A DNA stretch of 5,531 nt from Candidatus Latescibacterota bacterium (GCA_030746455.1 JASLMQ010000224.1:1-5531); one strand, 5' to 3'. Shown: positions 1-5,531, counted from the first letter of the stretch. Notes: generated by a model not told the origin, from the letters alone. Made by a program: numbers and translations.

Positions 1-488
1 AGCGATTCGGTCATCCCCCATTTCAGCTGCTTGGCACCGAACTGCTGCGCCGCATCCACGGACCAGACCTTCTTCCCATCAGTCCCGAAGCAGACCACAT
101 TCGCCATCGCACTCATCAAATAGATCCGGTTCCCCACCACAACCGGGGTGGTTCGGGCGCCGGGGTAGCTGTCGCTCCACTCCGGCCCGTAGGCCGACCT
201 CCAGATCAACTTCCCCTCGTGATCGAAGGCGAACAGGTATCCGGTCCCATCGGTCATGCCTGTGATGTAGATCCGATCGGCCGTAACCGCGGCAGACGAG
301 AATCCCGCCCCGATCTCTTCAGTGGACCACAGCAGCGCCGGTCCGCCATCCGGCCACGCGTCGAGCAGGTTCTCACCTGTGTAGATTCCATCCCGCTGAG
401 CACCCCGCCACTGTGCATCCACGGGGGTCCACGGCAAGACGATACAGAACGCCGATATCGATAGTATGGCTGCACATCGTTTGCTCAT
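1..488 (-). CDS. Exported PQQ-like beta-propeller repeat protein, N-terminal part (runs off window)
   Basis: Partial gene: 162 complete codons are visible and the frame is open to the left edge. Residues 1-25 form a signal peptide (basic MSKR, a hydrophobic stretch, a V-D-A|Q cleavage site), so the product is periplasmic or surface-exposed. The mature protein opens with the Q-W-R-G-x-x-R-D-G motif (residues 26-34) common in PQQ-like (BamB/quinoprotein-type) propellers. Tryptophan docking positions follow, ending blade-closing strands at A-L-L-W (54), K-L-I-W (96) and K-K-V-W (142), which marks about three blades; the W-G-x-x-E-S motif at 157-162 is also typical. The start is set by an excellent Shine-Dalgarno. 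It lies 17 bp after the receptor stop, so it is probably co-transcribed and may work with the receptor in the envelope. Family-level call is firm. Whether it binds PQQ, acts as a scaffold or is an enzyme cannot be told from this fragment. Confidence 0.9.
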   Translation of the reverse strand, partial: MSKRCAAILSISAFCIVLPWTPVDAQWRGAQRDGIYTGENLLDAWPDGGPALLWSTEEIGAGFSSAAVTADRIYITGMTDGTGYLFAFDHEGKLIWRSAYGPEWSDSYPGARTTPVVVGNRIYLMSAMANVVCFGTDGKKVWSVDAAQQFGAKQLKWGMTES

Positions 489-490
489 AG

Positions 491-500
491 TCCTCCTCCT
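491..500 (-). promoter_or_regulatory. Strong Shine-Dalgarno for the downstream PQQ-like gene
   Basis: On the minus strand AGGAGGAGGA ends 2 nt before the ATG at 488; counting from the first AGGAGG, the spacer is 6 nt. It fills most of the 17-bp gap after the receptor stop codon. It fixes the start codon, and with no room for a promoter in the gap it argues for translation from a shared mRNA. Confidence 0.9.
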
Positions 501-505
501 GGGAG

Positions 506-2623
506 TCAAAGCTCGATCTGGCACGTACCGTACAGACCGAACGGATGGGCTGGAATGACCGAGGTCGAGCCGAACCCGCGGGTCTCGTACTTGCGGTCGG
601 TCAGATTCCTGACGTTGATCTGGAACTTCATCCATCTACGGGTATACGAGGCGGATGCATCGAACGTAAGCACATCCCCGATGCGATATCGGTTGTCCTC
701 GGCAATAGAGTGACTCGACACATAGCGCAGTCCCACACCGATCTCGAACCCGTCTCCGAACCCCTTAGCGGTCCAGGCATTCAGAATATGCCTGGGCGAG
801 AAGGCCGGCCGGTTCCCAGATCGGTCCACGTGCTGGAACGTCATGCCTGTCGGCGTCATCACCGGCACCATCTCCGCGAACCGGGTGAGCTTGGCATCGG
901 AGTAGCCGTACGACACGAACGTGTGCCAGCTCGGCACCGGACGCATCATCACGTCCAGCTCCAAACCGCGCGATCGCTGATCCCCTTCCTGCTTGGTGAC
1001 GCCCGTCGCATCGGGAATCCCGATGTGGTCCCTCTCGAGGTGGTACACGGCCAGGGCGGCGTGCAGACGGTTGTCTGCCGCATACTTCTTCACCCCTGCC
1101 TCGATCTGCCGGCTCTCCTCCGGTTCCCGGGGTCCCACCACTCGGGTGGATGGCGGGGCGAATGCCGTTCCGGCATTCACATAGAAAGCCAGATCCAGCG
1201 CCGGTGAGACCACCAGCCCAGCCATTGGGCTGAACCTGCAGTAGTCCCGGACCGTGGACGTCACCGGGTCGTCGTAGCCGATCCGGTCATAGCGTCCCCC
1301 CAGAAATGCCTGAAAGGACTCCGACAGGGAGACCCGATTCATCACATAGGGCGCAATCACCACGCGTCTCGCATCTGCGGCCTGTGACTGACCGGGGATC
1401 CTCGACGGGAGGCCGGTTGCCGTTTCCACCGGACTGTACAGATCGATGCCGGGCAGTGCGGCCGCGTCCAGCGTGAACGTGTCGTCCCAGCGGGTCAGCT
1501 CCATCCCCGCCAGCACCGTGTGCTTCGCCGGCCCGAAGGCAAACGTGGCCTCAAGCTCGAATTGGTCTCCCAGTATCCTCTGCCTGTCATCAAGCAGCAG
1601 AAGCGACCTGGCCACATCCAGGCCTCCAGCGGCGTTCGGAAATACCCCGTTGAACAGGGTTCCTTGGGACAACCACGAGAAGTCGGTGAAGTAGAGCCTA
1701 TTCCGCAGCATCACCCGGCGCGTCACCCTGGACTGCAGGCTGACCCGCGTCCGGAAGATCTCCTGGTCCGAGGCATCGAGGGGCGATTGATAGGAGCGGG
1801 TGCGCGGCACATCGGGCAGCCGATCCCCCATTACAGGCAGTCCGGAATCTGACATGTAGTCGCTGGAGACATACTCGAAGTTCGCCGTAACTGTGGTCCT
1901 GGCATTCCGCCACGTCACCGACGGGTTCACCGCCCGGATCCGGCTGTCTTTGTCGTCCCGGTAGCCGTCCGATGCCTGTTGCGTCGCATTGAAGCGAAAC
2001 GCGATCCCCCGATCCAGATCCGCCCATCCGGCATCGACCGTCCCACGGGCCGTGCCATAGGGGCCGTAGGACCCCGTTGCCTTCAAGCGGCTTCTGAAGA
2101 TCGGCTGCTTCCGGGTCAGGCTCACGGATCCCGAGAGCGGGTTTCCGCCGTAGAGGAACGCGCCCGGACCCTTGAGCACCTCCACCCGTTCCAGGTTGTA
2201 GAGATGGTAGAACGTCGCCTCGGGCTCGGGCACGCCGTCCGTCAACACCAGCCCGCTCGACAGCGAGTCGAATCCGCGGATGATGTAGAAATCCGAGACC
2301 CCGAACACCGTCTGCACGTTCACGCCACTCACATTGCGCAGCGCATCGCCCAGAACCACGCCGCTCTGGTGCTCGAACAGCCCGTGGTTCACCACACCGA
2401 TGCTCGCCGGCGTCAGTCTCAGCGGCACGGGCACCCGGGTCGCCACGGTGCTGAATGTGGGAATCTTCTCCCTACTGGCGGTGACCACCAGCTCTTCTGC
2501 CGTGTACACGGGCAGATCGTCCTCCGGGTCGTCGCTCGCCTTCGCCTCCTCCGCGTAGGCGGCACGGCCTCCTATCTCCAGAATGCAACCGACAATAAGT
2601 GCGAAGCGCAGCAGTGTTGCCAT
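506..2623 (-). CDS. TonB-dependent outer-membrane receptor, siderophore-receptor type
   Basis: Complete protein of 705 residues, normal for the family. Residues 1-24 are a signal peptide (A-Y-A|E-E). A TonB-box-like segment E-E-L-V-V-T-A lies at 43-49, with no preceding STN signalling domain, so it is a plain transducer rather than an FecA-type regulator. The plug (about 71-175) shows the expected motifs: L-G-D-A-L-R-N-V-S-G-V (91-101), I-R-G-F (115-118), L-T-D-G-V (127-131) and L-E-R-V-E-V-L-K-G-P followed by G-G-N-P-L-S-G (144-165). The remainder is a 22-strand-type barrel with the usual late motif N-V-R-N-L-T-D-R-K-Y. Overall it resembles the FhuA/FpvA-like siderophore receptor class, which imports ferric chelates with TonB-ExbBD energy. 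The neighbouring Fes-like domain agrees with that, but the substrate is inferred. The last residue is Leu, not the usual Phe or Trp. It overlaps no other gene and is followed 17 bp later by a propeller gene. Confidence 0.95.
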   Translation of the reverse strand: MATLLRFALIVGCILEIGGRAAYAEEAKASDDPEDDLPVYTAEELVVTASREKIPTFSTVATRVPVPLRLTPASIGVVNHGLFEHQSGVVLGDALRNVSGVNVQTVFGVSDFYIIRGFDSLSSGLVLTDGVPEPEATFYHLYNLERVEVLKGPGAFLYGGNPLSGSVSLTRKQPIFRSRLKATGSYGPYGTARGTVDAGWADLDRGIAFRFNATQQASDGYRDDKDSRIRAVNPSVTWRNARTTVTANFEYVSSDYMSDSGLPVMGDRLPDVPRTRSYQSPLDASDQEIFRTRVSLQSRVTRRVMLRNRLYFTDFSWLSQGTLFNGVFPNAAGGLDVARSLLLLDDRQRILGDQFELEATFAFGPAKHTVLAGMELTRWDDTFTLDAAALPGIDLYSPVETATGLPSRIPGQSQAADARRVVIAPYVMNRVSLSESFQAFLGGRYDRIGYDDPVTSTVRDYCRFSPMAGLVVSPALDLAFYVNAGTAFAPPSTRVVGPREPEESRQIEAGVKKYAADNRLHAALAVYHLERDHIGIPDATGVTKQEGDQRSRGLELDVMMRPVPSWHTFVSYGYSDAKLTRFAEMVPVMTPTGMTFQHVDRSGNRPAFSPRHILNAWTAKGFGDGFEIGVGLRYVSSHSIAEDNRYRIGDVLTFDASASYTRRWMKFQINVRNLTDRKYETRGFGSTSVIPAHPFGLYGTCQIEL

Positions 2624-2626
2624 ACA

Positions 2627-2634
2627 CCCTCTCT
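2627..2634 (-). promoter_or_regulatory. Ribosome binding site of the receptor gene
   Basis: Minus-strand AGAGAGGG lies 3 nt before the ATG at 2623. The spacing is short but acceptable. It supports this start, which also gives a signal peptide of normal length; there is no in-frame alternative start just upstream. Confidence 0.6.
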
Positions 2635-2645
2635 TTCTCGCAATC

Positions 2646-2651
2646 CATATA
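2646..2651 (-). promoter_or_regulatory. Candidate -10 box for the receptor gene (weak)
   Basis: Minus-strand TATATG sits about 22 nt upstream of the receptor ATG in an otherwise GC-rich stretch. No good -35 hexamer is found at 16-18 nt. The call rests on one hexamer and on the expectation that the receptor needs its own promoter beyond the large palindrome. Confidence 0.25.
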
Positions 2652-2671
2652 CCGTTTCGTACAGACCCATC

Positions 2672-2685
2672 AGATCTACAGATCT
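2672..2685. promoter_or_regulatory. AGATCT-N2-AGATCT dyad, possible operator
   Basis: AGATCT occurs twice, separated by AC, giving a 14-bp near-perfect palindrome. It lies just upstream of the candidate -10 box of the receptor gene, about 50-60 bp before the ATG, a usual position for a regulator site. It does not resemble a Fur box. The role is inferred from symmetry and position only. Confidence 0.3.
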
Positions 2686-2695
2686 TCTTGCCGGT

Positions 2696-2786
2696 CCCCT
2701 ACCTTCCCCCTTTGCACGCGGCTGCTTGCCCTCCGAAGCCGGCCTCCGGCGGGGGGGCGCCGCGTGGAAGGGGGGAATACAAGGGG
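2696..2786. repeat. Long G/C-tract palindrome between the fusion gene and the receptor gene
   Basis: A nested inverted repeat of about 90 bp fills the middle of the 219-bp intergenic gap. The core stem is CACGCGGC (2715-2722) against GCCGCGTG (2759-2766). It extends outward through CCCCCTT (2706-2712) with AAGGGGG (2768-2774) and then CCCCT (2696-2700) with AGGGG (2782-2786). Inside, GCCCTCC (2728-2734) can pair with GGGGGGC (2752-2758) using one G-U pair, and the tip is a GCCGG-CCT-CCGGC hairpin (2738-2750). There is no T-tract on either strand, so it is not a classical intrinsic terminator, though it may still end or attenuate transcription from the fusion gene. Its form is that of a dispersed intergenic palindrome or small non-autonomous element. 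Confidence 0.75.
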
Positions 2787-2842
2787 GGATCCGCGGCGAT
2801 ACGATATCCTCTTGGGCCGCAGCAGTGCCAGCAGTACGACAA

Positions 2843-5281
2843 TCAATCAGCCACGATAGGAAACAGCGTCTCGAAAACGCGATCCGTGCGGTTATTCCAG
2901 CTTGCCCAACCCCCGCCGTCGTTCACCATGCCACCAACGAGCGTGTAGCCCCTGGACTCCAGCAGTGCGGCGAACGAGGCGATGCTCTTGCCGTAATCGT
3001 ACCCTTCCATGGGTCTTCGCAGGTCATACTTGCCCCAATCCATGTAAATCCGCAGCGGCGGCCGGCTCGACGCCGGCACGAACAGATGCGCGGACTCGGC
3101 CCCCGCCATTGGATCCAAGTAGATCGTCTGAATGGCCAGGCCGCCGAAGAGATCGGGGTGTGTAAATGTGGCGTAGAACGCCTTCAAGCCACCGAATCTC
3201 CTGCCGAAATTGGCCCTGTGGTCCCGATCGCGTATCGTCGGATAGGTCCTGTCAATGAAGGGAACGACCTCCTCCACGAAGAGACGGATGTACTCGTCTC
3301 GTCTCGGGCCGACATACTGCAGGTATCCGCCACCGACCAGGGATGGCAGGAGAACCACGATCACAGGACGCACCCGTTCGCCGATCAGATTGTCGAGAGA
3401 GACGTCCAACTGGCCCAACCTGCGGGCTTGCTTGGCATCGTGTACATACACGACGGGATATCGTTCGTTGCTGCTCTCATCGTACCCCGCAGGCAGGTAG
3501 ACCTCCAGCACTCGGTTGATATCGCCCACATCGTTTACGAAGCGCACGGTGTCGATTCTGCCGTGGACGCCGTCCTGGCGCTCCTCCAGATGATCCGGCG
3601 CCCGCCACCGCGGCATACCGAACCAGGAGGCCCGGCCGTAGAAGCGCGAGCGGATACCTCTGGGATTGAGCGGATCGGGCATCGCCTTCTGCAAGTTCAC
3701 GGTGTACCTGTAGGTTATCCTCGCATCGGGCTCTATGTATGTGGAATAGTAGAACAGGTCCGTACCGTCAACGCGGTTCATCGGCTGGTCGAAGTGCCGA
3801 CCTGTCAGGTCGCCGGTCATCGCGACCTCGTCGGCCTCGCCTCGATAGATTAGATGGACCAGGCTGTCTCCCTCGATGATCGGGAAGGTCGTCTGTTCGG
3901 ACATGTATCGCTCGACGAGCGACGCCTTGTCAGCAGCCTGGCCCACAGACTCGACGAATGCCGCGAAACGTGAGTCGGGTATCACCCCTGCGAGGGGTGC
4001 TGCTACGTCCGCCACCTCAGCTTCCGGCACAATTTCGATGCAAGCAATCTCCGACATGCTCCGGGCGTAGAGCTTCCCGTTGCCGAAGCTGGCGGGTGCC
4101 CATACGATGTCGTCGAACAGCTTGATCCGCGCGATCTCGCTGTAGCCCTTCCCAGAAGCCGGGGCAACGGCAAGCTTCCCGTCCTTGGTGACGATCACCA
4201 GGTGCCCGTCGACAACGATGGGCAGCCCGTCACCCGGCTCGCGCGACCGCCAGGTCCTCTCACCCGTGGCGGCATTGATGCACGTCAGGATCCGCCCGTT
4301 GTATCCGTATATATGGCCATCGTGGTGGACGGGATAGATGTAGGTGCCTCTGATGTGTCGCGTCCGCCAGATCTCTTCGACGGCATAGGCCCCGTCGGAT
4401 GCCGAGACATGGATCAGCACCCCGCCGTTCCCCCGGTTCTTGACGAAGTACCGGCCCTCTGCCACCTCCACGGGATGGCCGCTCGTGCTCGAGGCATTGG
4501 TCTGCCCGCCGTGCTCGAAGGTCCACAGCTGCTCGCCCGTCTCAGGGACCAGTCCGAAGAGGTGTCTGTTGCCGTGGAAGACCAGGTGATCTCGACCGCG
4601 CAGCCGGAACACACTGGGTGACTGGTAGAAGACACTGTCTCTGCACGCCGACCAGACGTGGTCTCCCGACTCCGGATCGAACGCCGAGATCGCTCTCCCT
4701 TCCGATCCCCCGGTCTGCACGATAAGCAGGTCGTCGTGCATCAGCGGAGACGTCGTGTAGCCCCAGAACGGTACGATCCCGGAATGGTCTTTAACGAGAT
4801 CGACCGACCAGATCCTCCGGCCCGATGTCGCATCCAGAGCGAACAGACTGCCCTGAGGGCTCAGTGCGATCACCTTGCGTTCTGTCACCAGAGGCGCAGA
4901 GAGAGGACCGCTCTGGGCGCCGTAGCGACCGAGGAAGGATGGGCCGATCGTGTACCGCCACCGCTCCGAGCCGTCTTCCGCGTCCAGGCCGACCACATAG
5001 TCCGACACCTCGTCGGAGTACATGGTCACCGCCCGACGGCCCAGAACCGAAACGGGCGAATAGCCGGCCCCGAGCGGCTTACGCCAAAGGATCTTAAGGC
5101 CACACGGCTCGCCGGGCACGAGCAGGCCAGCGTTGGCCACCGTGAAGCTCCGGTCCTTGCCGCCAAGGCTCCACCAGTCGACGGTGTCCGGTGCGCGAGA
5201 GCCCTCTTGCGCGCTCGCGTCAGCCAGACATCCAAGGATGAGAACCACGGTCACGGCGGACCAGATCCGAAAGCTCTTCAT
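2843..5281 (-). CDS. Exported fusion: PQQ-like beta-propeller + E-set + enterochelin-esterase-like (Fes-type) domain, catalytic residues apparently lost
   Basis: 812 residues from the ATG at 5281. Residues 1-24 are an export signal (M-K-S-F-R, a hydrophobic core, A-S-A|Q); a lipobox-like I-L-G-C at Cys18 allows a lipoprotein alternative. Residues about 34-420 form a PQQ/BamB-like propeller with seven docking tryptophans (I-L-W, E-R-W, R-I-W, H-V-W, Q-L-W, E-I-W, R-T-W) and a degenerate eighth repeat, so probably eight blades. No adjacent Cys-Cys pair is seen. Residues about 463-532 are an E-set/CBM48-like domain as in Fes, followed by D-P-L-N-P-R (536-541). Residues about 577-812 are an esterase-type alpha/beta hydrolase with Y-L-P-A-G-Y, Y-P-V-V-Y-V-H-D and H-P-D-L-F-G. 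The nucleophile elbow reads G-R-R-F-G-G (693-698) instead of G-x-S-x-G-G, and the histidine site reads D-G-G-G-W (788-792). Only the acid candidate Asp753 remains. Fold is confident; esterase activity is doubtful. It precedes the receptor gene on the same strand. Confidence 0.9.
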   Translation of the reverse strand: MKSFRIWSAVTVVLILGCLADASAQEGSRAPDTVDWWSLGGKDRSFTVANAGLLVPGEPCGLKILWRKPLGAGYSPVSVLGRRAVTMYSDEVSDYVVGLDAEDGSERWRYTIGPSFLGRYGAQSGPLSAPLVTERKVIALSPQGSLFALDATSGRRIWSVDLVKDHSGIVPFWGYTTSPLMHDDLLIVQTGGSEGRAISAFDPESGDHVWSACRDSVFYQSPSVFRLRGRDHLVFHGNRHLFGLVPETGEQLWTFEHGGQTNASSTSGHPVEVAEGRYFVKNRGNGGVLIHVSASDGAYAVEEIWRTRHIRGTYIYPVHHDGHIYGYNGRILTCINAATGERTWRSREPGDGLPIVVDGHLVIVTKDGKLAVAPASGKGYSEIARIKLFDDIVWAPASFGNGKLYARSMSEIACIEIVPEAEVADVAAPLAGVIPDSRFAAFVESVGQAADKASLVERYMSEQTTFPIIEGDSLVHLIYRGEADEVAMTGDLTGRHFDQPMNRVDGTDLFYYSTYIEPDARITYRYTVNLQKAMPDPLNPRGIRSRFYGRASWFGMPRWRAPDHLEERQDGVHGRIDTVRFVNDVGDINRVLEVYLPAGYDESSNERYPVVYVHDAKQARRLGQLDVSLDNLIGERVRPVIVVLLPSLVGGGYLQYVGPRRDEYIRLFVEEVVPFIDRTYPTIRDRDHRANFGRRFGGLKAFYATFTHPDLFGGLAIQTIYLDPMAGAESAHLFVPASSRPPLRIYMDWGKYDLRRPMEGYDYGKSIASFAALLESRGYTLVGGMVNDGGGWASWNNRTDRVFETLFPIVAD

Positions 5282-5287
5282 GATCGG

Positions 5288-5295
5288 CCTTTCTC
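5288..5295 (-). promoter_or_regulatory. Ribosome binding site of the fusion gene
   Basis: Minus-strand GAGAAAGG ends 6 nt before the ATG at 5281. It favours this start over the in-frame GTG at 5350, which has no purine-rich site nearby and would bury the signal peptide behind 23 extra residues. Confidence 0.7.
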
Positions 5296-5333
5296 GCTGA
5301 ACTGCGCCGTATTCGACGGTATCCAAGACGATA

Positions 5334-5339
5334 AGTATA
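5334..5339 (-). promoter_or_regulatory. Candidate -10 box of the fusion gene
   Basis: Minus-strand TATACT is a good -10 hexamer, about 52 nt upstream of the ATG at 5281. Initiation would fall near 5327, downstream of the alternative GTG at 5350, which agrees with the chosen start. No convincing -35 hexamer is present at 16-18 nt (the sequence there is C/G-rich), so the promoter may need an activator, use another sigma factor or be spurious. Confidence 0.35.
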
Positions 5340-5366
5340 CCCAATTCCACAGTCTACCGGGGCGCC

Positions 5367-5389
5367 TTGCCAGGCAACCGTTCGTTGCC
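5367..5389. repeat. Alternating TTGCC/GGCAA inverted repeats upstream of the candidate promoter
   Basis: TTGCC (5367-5371), GGCAA (5373-5377) and GTTGCC (5384-5389) alternate. The middle copy can pair with either neighbour: a 5-bp dyad with a 1-nt centre, or GGCAAC-N5-GTTGCC, a 6-bp perfect dyad. It lies roughly 28-50 bp upstream of the candidate -10 box, where an activator or repressor could bind. Function is inferred from symmetry and position. Confidence 0.3.
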
Positions 5390-5402
5390 CGCCTGTCGTC
5401 CC

Positions 5403-5425
5403 TTTCGCGTCTTTCGCGCATTTCG
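5403..5425. repeat. 9-bp-period tandem repeat TTTCGCGNN
   Basis: TTTCGCG occurs at 5403-5409 and 5412-5418, and TTTCG at 5421-5425, each 9 bp apart: 2.5 units. Triplet-like TTTCGNG phrases of this kind recur in intergenic DNA of many environmental bacteria (from general memory, not checked). It is non-coding on both strands as far as can be seen. Confidence 0.5.
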
Positions 5426-5481
5426 TAGTTGCGGTTCTTCACGGACCATGATGGATTCTAGCCTGGACTATTCATGAACTT

Positions 5482-5495
5482 GGCGCTGAGGCGCC
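5482..5495. terminator. Small GC hairpin, possible terminator or repeat end
   Basis: GGCGC (5482-5486) and GCGCC (5491-5495) form a perfect 5-bp stem around TGAG. On the + strand it is followed by CGTTT and on the minus strand by AAGTT, so the T-tract is poor in both directions. It might end a gene lying right of the window. No coding start is supported between 5351 and 5531 on either strand: the ATG ATG at 5448-5453 (+) reaches a stop within nine codons. Confidence 0.25.
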
Positions 5496-5531
5496 CGTTT
5501 AGTGTGAGATGTGCCAAGCCGAGCGCGGCGT

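Noticed and set aside
254..475. Short minus-strand open frame of 73 codons at the left end
   Set aside because: It is in a different frame from the PQQ-like gene starting at 488, which has a strong Shine-Dalgarno, signal peptide and propeller motifs. The 73-codon frame has none.
545..1207. Open frame of about 220 codons on the + strand
   Set aside because: Antisense to the receptor barrel, no recognisable motifs; the receptor is unambiguous on the other strand.
2585..2623. Lipobox-like I-V-G-C at Cys13 of the receptor
   Set aside because: The preceding segment is too short and poorly charged for a typical lipoprotein signal, TonB receptors are seldom lipoproteins, and a normal A-Y-A cleavage site follows at 24.
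2624..2842. Cobalamin riboswitch or Fur box before the TonB receptor
   Set aside because: Looked for because both commonly control such receptors. None of the conserved cobalamin-riboswitch core motifs was recognised, and no GATAATGATAATCATTATC-like sequence is present.
1979..3853. Very long open frame on the + strand (about 624 codons) spanning the receptor 5' half, the gap and the fusion gene 3' part
   Set aside because: It is antisense to two clearly recognisable genes, crosses the intergenic palindrome without change, and its translation shows no domain, signal or family motif. It is a by-product of GC-rich codon use on the minus strand.
5282..5350. In-frame GTG start 23 codons upstream for the fusion gene
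   Set aside because: It would bury a good signal peptide, has no ribosome binding site, and lies upstream of the likely transcription start implied by the TATACT box.
4658..5428. Open frame of about 256 codons on the + strand
   Set aside because: Antisense to the propeller domain and its leader; translation is Arg/Pro/His-rich with no recognisable features.
1..5531. tRNA, rRNA, CRISPR array or intact insertion sequence
   Set aside because: No cloverleaf, repeat-spacer pattern, transposase motif or terminal repeats with target duplication were seen on either strand.

Overview
This window looks like chromosomal DNA from a diderm (Gram-negative-type) bacterium. It is fairly GC-rich, all genes carry export signals, and one encodes a TonB-dependent outer-membrane receptor, which requires an outer membrane. 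Exported PQQ-like propeller proteins with a W-R-G...R-D-G opening are frequent in environmental Planctomycetes, Bacteroidota, Acidobacteria and similar phyla, but nothing here fixes the phylum.

All three genes lie on the minus strand, so they read from right to left. (1) 5531-5282: a non-coding stretch of 250 bp with a 9-bp-period TTTCGCG repeat, alternating TTGCC/GGCAA dyads, a candidate -10 box and a ribosome binding site. (2) 5281-2843: an 812-residue exported fusion of an eight-bladed PQQ/BamB-like beta-propeller, a Fes-type E-set domain and an enterochelin-esterase-like alpha/beta-hydrolase domain. (3) 2842-2624: a 219-bp gap dominated by a long G/C-tract palindrome, followed by an AGATCT dyad and a weak promoter-like box. 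(4) 2623-506: a complete TonB-dependent receptor of siderophore-receptor type. (5) 488-1: the N-terminal 162 residues of a second exported PQQ-like propeller protein, running off the left edge. It starts 17 bp after the receptor stop behind a very strong Shine-Dalgarno sequence, so the two are almost certainly co-transcribed.

Taken together this is a cell-envelope cluster: an outer-membrane importer flanked by two exported propeller proteins, one joined to a siderophore-esterase-like fold. An active esterase domain would suggest ferric-siderophore uptake plus hydrolysis. However, the esterase domain appears to lack both the nucleophilic serine (the G-x-S-x-G-G elbow reads G-R-R-F-G-G) and the catalytic histidine (the G-H-x-W region reads G-G-G-W). 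It may therefore be a pseudoenzyme that binds rather than cleaves a ligand. That, with the fusion architecture, is the most noteworthy point in the window. The ligand is not determinable from sequence alone, and I see no convincing Fur box or riboswitch.
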